From contig JAESQI010000137.1 in NCBI GenBank assembly GCA_016765255.1, positions 1-6,157 on the forward strand: a DNA stretch of 6,157 nt, read 5' to 3'. Shown here piece by piece: positions 1 to 6,157 of this stretch. The notes under the pieces are model-generated. The model was not told where the DNA came from. It saw only the letters and a program-made list of their open reading frames with translations, and made no database searches. The first letter of the stretch is position 1; the number at the start of each line of letters is the position of its first letter. Position numbers and translations under genes: made by a program. This stretch comes from Robiginitomaculum sp. (lineage in GTDB: Bacteria; Pseudomonadota; Alphaproteobacteria; Caulobacterales; Maricaulaceae).

Positions 1-82
1 AACTGACGCGGACACAGCGCGGACAATTGAAAATTCTATCCTCACTAGGGCCCGTGAGCTTTATATCGCTACGGCGGGATAA
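1..82 (+). CDS. C-terminal fragment of an upstream gene, probably a DUF3576-family protein
   Basis: The second forward frame is open from the left edge to a TAA at 80-82 and gives 26 residues ending ILTRARELYIATAG. Only the tail is visible, so domains and start cannot be judged. A C-terminus with an I-L-T-R-A-R-x-L core followed by a few residues is what I recall for DUF3576 lipoproteins, small proteins of unknown function often encoded just before leuS in alphaproteobacteria. The assignment rests on this short match plus position. The stop lies 29 bases before the leuS start with no terminator-like hairpin between, so it is probably co-transcribed with leuS. It could also be an unrelated short tail. 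Confidence 0.6.
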   Translation, partial: TDADTARTIENSILTRARELYIATAG

Positions 83-111
83 TTTAACGCACTCGTAATA
101 AAGAGACAAAA

Positions 112-2679
112 ATGTCCAGATATAACGCGGCAGATGTCGAACCCAAATGGCAGGCTGCGTGGGACGCGGCGGACAGCTTTCGAGCGGACGATATTTCGGA
201 CAAACCTAAATATTACGCCTTAGAAATGTTCCCTTATCCATCAGGTAATATCCATATGGGTCATGTGCGTAATTACGCCATGGGCGATGTGATTGCGCGT
301 TATAAAAGAGCCTGCGGGTTTAATGTATTGCACCCGATGGGTTGGGACGCCTTTGGCATGCCAGCGGAAAACGCCGCCATTGAAAAGTCCGTTCACCCAA
401 AAGGCTGGACATATAAAAATATCGACGCTATGCGCGCACCCCTAAAACGGCTCGGTTTCGCGCTGGATTGGAGCCGCGGATTTGCTACCTGCGACGTTGA
501 GTATTACAAACAGCAACAAGCGATTTTCTTGGCCTTTATGGACAAAGGGCTGGTGTATAAAAAAACCGCCAAGGTCAATTGGGATCCAGTTGACAATACG
601 GTTCTGGCCAATGAGCAAGTGATTGACGGCAAAGGGTGGCGTAGTGGGGCCGAGGTTGAAACTCGCGAACTGGATCAATGGTTTTTTAAAATTACTCATT
701 ACGCCGACGAACTCCACACCGCGCTCGACGACCTAGAGCGCTGGCCAGAAAAAGTCCGCACCATGCAAAGAAACTGGATTGGGCGGAGTGAGGGTGCTCA
801 GTTTAAATTTGAGTTTGAAGGCAATTCCCCAAAAAATTTCGACGGTATCGAAGTGTACACAACTCGTCCTGATACTTTGTTTGGCGCAAGCTTTGTTGCT
901 CTTGCCTATGACCACCCTTTGATTAAATCGCTCACGCTTGGCAACACAGACTTACAAGACTTGGCTAAAAAATGTGAAGCTATTGGTAATACGGCAGAAG
1001 CGATTGAGAAGGCGGATAAACTGGGTGTGGATACGGGATTACGGGTTAAGCATCCTTTTGATGACAATATCACCCTGCCTGTTTACGCCGCTAACTTCGT
1101 GTTGATGGGGTACGGAACGGGCGCAGTCTTTGGCTGTCCTGCTCATGACCAACGCGACCTTGATTTTGCTCGTAAATACGGACTTGATGTTCCACCTGTT
1201 GTTTTGCCAATGGGCGAAGACGCATGCTCTTACACAATCGAAAATGAAGCTTTCACGGATAGTGGTACATTATTTAATTCAAAATTCTTAGACGGTTTGA
1301 ATATCAAGGACGGGATTAAAACCGCCATTACTAAACTTGAAGACTTAGGTGCAGGTTCCAAGCAAGTCACATATCGTCTGCGCGATTGGGGTGTATCGAG
1401 GCAACGCTATTGGGGCTGTCCGATCCCGATTATTACCTGCGAGGATTGCGGCGCGGTGCCTGTGCCCATTGCTGACTTGCCCGTTGAACTCCCAGATGAT
1501 GTGAAATTTGATACACCCGGTAACCCGCTTGACCGTCACCCCACATGGAAAAATGTTGATTGTCCGAAGTGCGCCAAACCTGCACGCCGCGAAACCGATA
1601 CGCTTGATACTTTCGCGGATAGTTCTTGGTATTTCGCAAGATTTGCGGGCGGCAATACGGACGACAAACCATTTGATAATAAAGCTGCGTCTAGCTGGCT
1701 CCCCGTTGACCAATATATTGGCGGGGTGGAGCATGCGGTTTTGCATCTGCTTTATGCGCGCTTTTTCACACGCGGACTTCGTGATTGCGGCCTTCTCGAT
1801 TTGCCAAGCGGTGAGCCGTTCGATGGCCTATTCACCCAAGGCATGGTCACACACGCCAGTTTTAAAACTGAAGACGGATCATGGGTACTCCCAATCGACG
1901 TTGATGAAAAAGACGGGGAATTGTTCGAACTTGGCACGGGCAAAAAAGTCATCAAGGGCGCGATTGAAAAAATGTCCAAGTCCAAGAAAAATGTGGTGGA
2001 CCCCGCCGACATTATTGAAGGTTACGGCGCGGACGTGGCCCGCTGGTTTGTGCTGTCTGATAGTCCGCCCGAGCGGGACGTGGAATGGACGGAAAGCGGA
2101 GCCATTGGCGCGTGGCGGTTCGCAGGTAAAATTTGGGCAAGTGTTATTGAAAGCGGTATCGAGAACACTGATTTACTGGCCACGCCTACATCAGAAGGTA
2201 GGGCCCAAGATTTGCGCAAACTTGTCCATAAAGCCCTCGCTAAAATTACCGAGGGTATTGACGAATTTCGGTTTAATACTTCGGTGGCGCAAATTTACGA
2301 ATTGACCAATGCCTTGAAAAAATACAAGCACAATGATGCCAGCAAAGCAGAAGGTCTTGGCATTTTAATTCGCGTCATTGCACCCTTCATGCCGCATTTG
2401 GCGGAGGAATGTTGGGCCCATTTGGGCGGCAAGGGTTTTGTATGTGACGCGCCTTGGCCGCAAGCAGACGCGGCACTACTGGTTGATAATACGGTCACTA
2501 TGCCTGTACAGGTTAATGGAAAAAAACGCGACGAAATTGAAGTGGCAAAAGACATGCCTAAGGATAAACTCGAAGCCTTGGCTTTATCTTTGCCAAATGT
2601 TAAAAACCACACAGACGGTAAAACCATTCGCAAAATCATCATTGTCCCAGGCCGAATAATCAATATAGTAGCGAATTAA
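112..2679 (+). CDS. leuS: Leucyl-tRNA synthetase (LeuRS)
   Basis: Cytoplasmic class Ia aminoacyl-tRNA synthetase that charges tRNA-Leu with leucine using ATP and hydrolyses mischarged tRNA. It has 855 residues, close to the 860 of E. coli. The N-terminal catalytic fold carries the HIGH-type motif HMGH at 48-51. The CP1 editing domain shows TTRPDT at 250-255 (T255 matches the E. coli specificity residue T252) and GCPAHDQRD at 341-349 (D346 matches E. coli D345), so editing should be intact. Zinc-binding cysteine pairs lie at 443/446 and 484/487. The leucine-specific insertion precedes KMSKS at 620-624. The anticodon-binding helical domain follows at about 690-790, then the C-terminal tRNA-binding domain with MPVQVNGKKR. 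The start begins MSRYN, a normal alphaproteobacterial LeuRS N-terminus, behind a weak purine-rich AAAGAGA. No frameshift or missing catalytic residue is seen. Confidence 0.98.
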   Translation: MSRYNAADVEPKWQAAWDAADSFRADDISDKPKYYALEMFPYPSGNIHMGHVRNYAMGDVIARYKRACGFNVLHPMGWDAFGMPAENAAIEKSVHPKGWTYKNIDAMRAPLKRLGFALDWSRGFATCDVEYYKQQQAIFLAFMDKGLVYKKTAKVNWDPVDNTVLANEQVIDGKGWRSGAEVETRELDQWFFKITHYADELHTALDDLERWPEKVRTMQRNWIGRSEGAQFKFEFEGNSPKNFDGIEVYTTRPDTLFGASFVALAYDHPLIKSLTLGNTDLQDLAKKCEAIGNTAEAIEKADKLGVDTGLRVKHPFDDNITLPVYAANFVLMGYGTGAVFGCPAHDQRDLDFARKYGLDVPPVVLPMGEDACSYTIENEAFTDSGTLFNSKFLDGLNIKDGIKTAITKLEDLGAGSKQVTYRLRDWGVSRQRYWGCPIPIITCEDCGAVPVPIADLPVELPDDVKFDTPGNPLDRHPTWKNVDCPKCAKPARRETDTLDTFADSSWYFARFAGGNTDDKPFDNKAASSWLPVDQYIGGVEHAVLHLLYARFFTRGLRDCGLLDLPSGEPFDGLFTQGMVTHASFKTEDGSWVLPIDVDEKDGELFELGTGKKVIKGAIEKMSKSKKNVVDPADIIEGYGADVARWFVLSDSPPERDVEWTESGAIGAWRFAGKIWASVIESGIENTDLLATPTSEGRAQDLRKLVHKALAKITEGIDEFRFNTSVAQIYELTNALKKYKHNDASKAEGLGILIRVIAPFMPHLAEECWAHLGGKGFVCDAPWPQADAALLVDNTVTMPVQVNGKKRDEIEVAKDMPKDKLEALALSLPNVKNHTDGKTIRKIIIVPGRIINIVAN

Positions 2680-2682
2680 GAC

Positions 2683-2686
2683 AGGA
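2683..2686 (+). promoter_or_regulatory. Shine-Dalgarno site of lptE
   Basis: AGGA lies eight bases before the ATG at 2695, inside the 15-base gap after the leuS stop. It supports the ATG at 2695 as the lptE start, together with the lipoprotein signal peptide that begins there. Confidence 0.5.
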
Positions 2687-2694
2687 ACTTACCT

Positions 2695-3186
2695 ATGAAC
2701 ATTGCTAAAATTTTGCTCATAAGCTTAGCCCTTATTGTTTTAAATGCTTGCGGGTTTAAACCCATGCATAGTCAAAACGGTCTTGGCCTATCGGGGATCA
2801 GTTATAGAGATATTTCAGTACAAACTGCTGGCAATGAAAAAATTGATTTCCTGCTCAAACAGGCTTTGCGCGACCGGGTCGGGGACAATCAAAGCGCGCC
2901 TTATATATTGCGCGTTCGGCCCGTATTAACCCGCGACAGCATTGGCATACGCGGCGACGATATTGCATCCCGCTATGACCTCAACATGGTCACAGGGATC
3001 GAATTACTTGATGCCAAAACTGGCGATGTTTTATGGACTGATAGTGTGCGCACAATCTCCACATTTAGTGCGCCCCAAGATCCGTACGCAACTATATCCG
3101 CCCAGAGTAATGCCAATGAACGACTGGCCGAAAATGCGGTTGAGCGTATTTTGATGTCCCTGTCTGGCTATAAGCCCCGTTCATAA
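2695..3186 (+). CDS. lptE: LPS-assembly lipoprotein LptE
   Basis: Predicted outer-membrane lipoprotein that plugs the LptD barrel and helps deliver lipopolysaccharide to the cell surface. It has 163 residues. The N-terminus is a lipoprotein signal peptide: K5, a hydrophobic stretch at about 6-16, and the lipobox LNAC with acylated Cys19, followed by GFKPM, a typical start for mature LptE (GFxPL/M). The rest is a small alpha/beta protein. The segment around LTRDSIGIRGDDIASRYDL and the later block with TGDVLW and the NANERLAENAVERI helix agree with the alphaproteobacterial LptE family as I know it. The call is helped by position: leuS-lptE-holA is a widespread proteobacterial order. It starts 15 bases after leuS and ends 3 bases before holA, which suggests co-transcription. 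No LPS genes are nearby. Confidence 0.9.
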   Translation: MNIAKILLISLALIVLNACGFKPMHSQNGLGLSGISYRDISVQTAGNEKIDFLLKQALRDRVGDNQSAPYILRVRPVLTRDSIGIRGDDIASRYDLNMVTGIELLDAKTGDVLWTDSVRTISTFSAPQDPYATISAQSNANERLAENAVERILMSLSGYKPRS

Positions 3187-3189
3187 CCC

Positions 3190-4245
3190 GTGAAACTGGG
3201 CGGCACACGAGCAGATAATTTTGTAAAATCTCCAAGTTCAGATAGTTTCGGCGTCTTGTTTTACGGCCCTGACCAAGGTTTAAGTTCCGAGCGCGCAAGT
3301 TTGGTGGCGGGGAAATGGGCAGCTGATCCCAATGATCCCTTTGCCGTTACAAGTCTAACGGCGGATGATTTAGCTGGTGACCCTGCTAAATTAGCTGACG
3401 AAATGTCGGCCCTGTCTTTGCTTGGCGACACGCGGCTTATTCGCTTGCGGCTTTCCCACGAAAGAAACGGGGCCGCCATTGCCAAAACCATCAAGGCGCT
3501 CGACGCCGCCCCCCATACCTGCGCCGCCAAACTTATTATCGAAGCTGGGGATTTAAGCCCCCGCTCGGCGGTGCGCAAATGTTTTGAAGGGGCAAAGCAT
3601 TTTGCCGCGATTGCGTGCTACGCAGACACCCAAGCCACATTGGCAAATTTGGTAAAATCAGAACTATCCGAACTGGGGATTAGAATTGAACGGGGTGCGC
3701 TGGATGCACTCGTGCCTTTACTGGCTGGCGATCGACGTATGGCCCGCAGTGAAATTGAAAAACTGGCGCTTTATAAAGGCTACGGAACGCAAGAAGACGC
3801 GGTGTTGACCTTAGAGGATATAAAATTACTCGCCGCTGGCGCAGGGGCGTCGGGGCTTGATGATATAGTGCTTGATGCCTTAAGCGGTAAAACCCAAGCC
3901 GCTGACGCCGCCTTTAACCGGGCTATGGCGGGAAAAGTCACGCCTCATTCCGTTCTCGCCGCTTTGCAGCGCCATCTTGTGCGTCTGCATCAAGTTAAAT
4001 GCCTGATGAGTAGTGGGCAATCCAGTGACGACGCCATGCGGGCTTTGCGGCCTCCTGTTTTTATGATGCAAAAAACGGCGTTTGCTGGACAAGTTCGTAT
4101 CTGGCCCGAAGCCGCTCTTGCCCGCGCCATCTCGTCGAGCTTAGATGTTGAAAAACAAATGAAGTCGACGGGCATGCCCGCGACCGCCCTTATGGGACGA
4201 TTGCTTCTTAGCTTATCATCCTTTGCCGCCAAACGAAAATCATAG
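3190..4245 (+). CDS. holA: DNA polymerase III subunit delta (clamp loader)
   Basis: The delta subunit of the replicative clamp loader opens the beta sliding clamp so it can be placed on DNA. It has 351 residues against 343 in E. coli. The N-terminal AAA+-like domain has FYGPDQGLSSER at 24-35, in the place of a Walker A motif but without the GKT, as expected for delta, which does not bind ATP. The region at 74-87 (ALSLLGDTRLIRLR) corresponds to the clamp-contacting element. E. coli has Leu-Phe there and this protein has L77-L78. GDRRMARSEIEKLALY at 180-195 is a second family hallmark, followed by the helical collar domain at about 215-345. The start is GTG, three bases after the lptE stop, without a clear Shine-Dalgarno site. 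It is chosen because MKLGGTRADNFV matches delta N-termini. Translational coupling to lptE is likely. Confidence 0.93.
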   Translation: MKLGGTRADNFVKSPSSDSFGVLFYGPDQGLSSERASLVAGKWAADPNDPFAVTSLTADDLAGDPAKLADEMSALSLLGDTRLIRLRLSHERNGAAIAKTIKALDAAPHTCAAKLIIEAGDLSPRSAVRKCFEGAKHFAAIACYADTQATLANLVKSELSELGIRIERGALDALVPLLAGDRRMARSEIEKLALYKGYGTQEDAVLTLEDIKLLAAGAGASGLDDIVLDALSGKTQAADAAFNRAMAGKVTPHSVLAALQRHLVRLHQVKCLMSSGQSSDDAMRALRPPVFMMQKTAFAGQVRIWPEAALARAISSSLDVEKQMKSTGMPATALMGRLLLSLSSFAAKRKS

Positions 4246-4253
4246 AGAACCAA

Positions 4254-5063
4254 ATGGAAAATGTATTAGATATTTTTAGCAATGAGCAATTTTCAGGGAT
4301 ATTGGCGATTGCCGTGAATATTTTAAAAGCTCTCGGCATATTTATTCTGGGCATTATTATTTCGAAATGGGCGGGCGCTAGAGTCAGCAAACGGCTTGGA
4401 AACAATAAGGGTGTGAATGTAAACGAAACCCTCAGGCCATTTTTGGTGACAATCGTTAAATACGGAATTTTGTTTGCCGCCCTTTACTCGGCCCTGACGA
4501 TTGCGGGTATTCCCGCCTCGTCCTTGCTGGCGGTATTTGGTGCGGCGGGTTTGGCCATTGCTTTGGCGGTACAAGGAACTTTGTCAAATGTTGCCGCTGG
4601 TATGATGCTGATATTTTTAAAAGTTATACGGGTTGGAGAATATATTGCCACGCCAAGTGTGCAAGGGAGCGTATTGGAAATAAGCTTGTTTACAACCAAG
4701 CTACGCGCCTCAAACGGCGTGATGATCACTGTGCCCAACGCGCAAATCTGGTCATCGCAAATCACTAATTATTCCCGCGCAGAGGAACGCAGAATTGATA
4801 TCAATATTGAACTGGCAAGAGACAATGATTTGGACAAAGCATTGGCGGATTTAACAAAGGTTTTGCAGAGTTCTTCCCATGTGATCCACCCTGAAAAAGC
4901 TTCAATTGCCATTACGGCGACGAGTGCGAGGAGTGTGACATTACAAGCTCGCGCTTGGATTACTACTGACGACGTGCGCGGTCATACATCTGACATAAGC
5001 TTGGCATTGGGCGCTATTGTTCGCGCCAAAGGGTATAAACTACCGCCGCCCCCATATTCATAA
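4254..5063 (+). CDS. MscS-family small-conductance mechanosensitive channel
   Basis: Inner-membrane channel expected to open on membrane tension and release solutes during hypo-osmotic shock. It has 269 residues against 286 in E. coli MscS. Transmembrane segments are visible at about 15-37, 63-84 and 89-124. The third is the pore helix GAAGLAIALAVQGTLSN at 96-112. Aligned by eye to E. coli, L100 and L104 match gate residues L105 and L109, Q107 and G108 match Q112 and the hinge G113, and A103 replaces G108. The beta domain has the family motif VPNAQIWSSQITNYSR at 160-175, then an alpha/beta domain at about 180-262. The protein stops at LPPPPYS, where the E. coli C-terminal beta-barrel would begin. 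It starts eight bases after holA behind a weak GAGAA and is probably the last gene of the unit. No partner gene is evident. Confidence 0.95.
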   Translation: MENVLDIFSNEQFSGILAIAVNILKALGIFILGIIISKWAGARVSKRLGNNKGVNVNETLRPFLVTIVKYGILFAALYSALTIAGIPASSLLAVFGAAGLAIALAVQGTLSNVAAGMMLIFLKVIRVGEYIATPSVQGSVLEISLFTTKLRASNGVMITVPNAQIWSSQITNYSRAEERRIDINIELARDNDLDKALADLTKVLQSSSHVIHPEKASIAITATSARSVTLQARAWITTDDVRGHTSDISLALGAIVRAKGYKLPPPPYS

Positions 5064-5123
5064 TTTCACCTGTCTGAAATGTAATGACAGCGCCATTATT
5101 TGAACACATAGACTCTGATAGTG

Positions 5124-5140
5124 TTGCTATATTATAACAA
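5124..5140 (+). promoter_or_regulatory. 17-base near-palindrome, possible operator
   Basis: TTGCTATATTATAACAA reads as two eight-base arms around a central T at 5132. Seven of eight arm positions are complementary; the mismatch is C5127 against A5137. It covers the candidate -10 element, where a repressor would block transcription. Because the stretch is AT-rich, part of the symmetry could be chance. No regulator gene is in the window to pair with it. Confidence 0.25.
5125..5133 (+). promoter_or_regulatory. Candidate extended -10 promoter element for the VWA gene
   Basis: TGCTATATT fits the extended -10 pattern TGnTATAAT with one mismatch, 23 bases before the ATG at 5157. The only -35-like hexamer, TTGAAC at 5100-5105, is 22 bases away, which is too far for normal spacing, so recognition would depend on the extended -10. 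TATAAC at 5133-5138 is an alternative -10. The 93-base gap after a run of closely packed genes makes a separate promoter here reasonable. The exact site is a guess. Confidence 0.35.
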
Positions 5141-5146
5141 TATTTC

Positions 5147-5151
5147 GGAGG
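5147..5151 (+). promoter_or_regulatory. Strong Shine-Dalgarno site of the VWA gene
   Basis: GGAGG lies five bases before the ATG at 5157. It is the best ribosome-binding site in the window and fixes the start of the VWA gene, agreeing with the signal peptide that begins there. Confidence 0.75.
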
Positions 5152-5156
5152 TTTTC

Positions 5157-6157
5157 ATGCCATTATCAAAACTAATAACCGCAAGCACACTTGCCCTAAT
5201 ATGTGCGTTTAGTCCTGCCATGGTGAATGCGCAAAATGCTAAACTAACGCCAGTGCACAAAATCATGCCGCGCCAAGCCCGCATACAAATCGCGCTATTG
5301 CTTGATACCAGCAATTCTATGGACGGATTGATTTCCCAAGCAAAGTCCCAACTTTGGACATTGGTCAATGAGCTGTCTGAAGGTAAAAAATATGGCCGAT
5401 CTCCGCTAATTGAAATCGCCCTTTATGAATATGGCAATAGCAATATTTCGGTTTCCAAGGGCTATGTGCGGCAAGTACTGAGCCTCACGACTGATCTGGA
5501 TGACGTCTCTGAAAAACTATTTTCCCTGACGACGAATGGCGGTCAGGAATATGCAGGCAAAGTGATTATGACCTCACTGGAAGAACTGGAATGGTCAAAA
5601 CGTGAAGACGATATGAAGTTGATTATTATTGCGGGCAATGAACCTTTCACACAAGGGCCTGTGAAATATGAAGAGGCATGTGGACGGGCGCGTCGTGGCG
5701 GAATCATTATCGACACCATTCATTGTGGTGATGAACAAGTCGGCATTAACACCAAATGGAAAGACGGGGCCGATTGTGCGGGCGGCATCTATATGACCAT
5801 TAACCAAGACGAAAAAATGGTGCATATCCCGTCCCCTTATGACGATGATATCATTCGCCTCAATAAAAAACTCAATGATACATATTTTGGGTATGGCTCG
5901 CGAGGCGCAGAATATAAAAACCGTCAAACTGTCCAAGACCAAAATGCGGCCGGTATGAGTGTAAAAAGCATACTCCAACGGTCAAAATCCAAATCTTCAT
6001 CAGCCTATTCAAATGAGGCTTGGGACGTTGTTGACGCCTATAAAAAAGATAAATCCAGAATTTTAGAGTTGGAAGAAGCTCAATTGCCCAAAGAATTACA
6101 AGGTAAATCCGAGGCTGAGCGCAAGGTGTTTATAGAAAGTAAAATTTCTGAACGGAA
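5157..6157 (+). CDS. Secreted von Willebrand factor A (VWA) domain protein, 3' end beyond window
   Basis: An open frame of 333 full codons starts at ATG 5157 behind GGAGG and leaves the window without a stop. The N-terminus is a Sec signal peptide: K5, hydrophobic residues at about 6-22, and a likely cut after VNA at 25/26. A VWA fold follows at about 43-215. LLLDTSNSM gives the metal-binding MIDAS motif DxSxS (D50, S52, S54). TTNGGQEYAG at 125-134 is in the region that supplies the third MIDAS loop, and IIIAGNEPF at 156-164 replaces the usual final Asp-Gly strand. Cysteines 175, 190 and 207 could form a periplasmic disulfide. After about 240 the chain is charged and helical, with a Ser/Lys-rich patch near 275-284. 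I recall similar uncharacterised VWA proteins in other Gram-negative bacteria, but no known function. A ligand-binding or adhesion role is only inferred from the fold. Confidence 0.88.
   Translation, partial: MPLSKLITASTLALICAFSPAMVNAQNAKLTPVHKIMPRQARIQIALLLDTSNSMDGLISQAKSQLWTLVNELSEGKKYGRSPLIEIALYEYGNSNISVSKGYVRQVLSLTTDLDDVSEKLFSLTTNGGQEYAGKVIMTSLEELEWSKREDDMKLIIIAGNEPFTQGPVKYEEACGRARRGGIIIDTIHCGDEQVGINTKWKDGADCAGGIYMTINQDEKMVHIPSPYDDDIIRLNKKLNDTYFGYGSRGAEYKNRQTVQDQNAAGMSVKSILQRSKSKSSSAYSNEAWDVVDAYKKDKSRILELEEAQLPKELQGKSEAERKVFIESKISER

Noticed and set aside
1345..1746. Minus-strand open frame of 133 codons inside leuS
   Set aside because: Antisense shadow of the zinc-domain region of leuS; no ribosome-binding site or recognisable protein features.
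1508..2305. A 265-codon open frame on the plus strand inside leuS
   Set aside because: It lies wholly inside leuS in another frame, its translation shows no recognisable domain and has a composition typical of shadow frames, and leuS is intact through this region.
2520..2526. Run of A bases in the leuS 3' part, considered as a frameshift site
   Set aside because: The reading frame continues through it into the conserved VNGKKRDEIEV segment, so there is no sign of frameshifting.
2295..2663. Minus-strand open frame of 122 codons opposite the leuS 3' end
   Set aside because: Antisense shadow; the sense frame encodes the conserved LeuRS C-terminal domain.
5070..5090. Inverted repeat CTGTC...GACAG just after mscS, considered as a terminator
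   Set aside because: The stem is only five base pairs with an 11-base loop and has no following T tract, so it is too weak to call a terminator.
5595..5978. Minus-strand open frame of 127 codons opposite the VWA gene
   Set aside because: The sense frame encodes a continuous signal peptide and VWA domain with a strong ribosome-binding site, so the antisense frame is a shadow.

Overview
The window looks like a core-genome segment of an alphaproteobacterium of moderate GC content. The reasons are the order DUF3576-like gene, leuS, lptE, holA, all on the plus strand, and an alphaproteobacterial style in LeuRS (for example the GCPAHDQRD editing-site segment) and in the HolA N-terminus. I cannot place it at genus level. 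A marine or Maricaulales-type lineage is only a guess.

Layout: positions 1-82 are the last 26 codons of an upstream gene, probably a DUF3576 protein. leuS (112-2679), lptE (2695-3186), holA (3190-4245) and an mscS-family channel gene (4254-5063) follow with gaps of 29, 15, 3 and 8 bases. They very probably form one transcription unit. A 93-base intergenic region (5064-5156) holds a candidate promoter, a 17-base near-palindrome over its -10 region and a strong Shine-Dalgarno site. It leads into a secreted von Willebrand factor A (VWA) domain protein that starts at 5157 and runs off the right edge.

The first genes serve unrelated essential functions: leucyl-tRNA charging, outer-membrane LPS assembly and clamp loading for replication. 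Their clustering looks like conserved housekeeping synteny, not a pathway. The MscS channel sits where many alphaproteobacteria carry parB or other genes. It keeps the pore-gate leucines but ends where the C-terminal beta-barrel of E. coli MscS would begin. The VWA protein has a signal peptide and a DxSxS metal-binding motif and is probably periplasmic. Its function is unknown, and it is the least characterised item here.

I saw no RNA gene, mobile element, CRISPR array or long repeat. I see no convincing new multi-gene system. The most interesting points are the secreted VWA protein with its own regulatory region and the barrel-less MscS channel.
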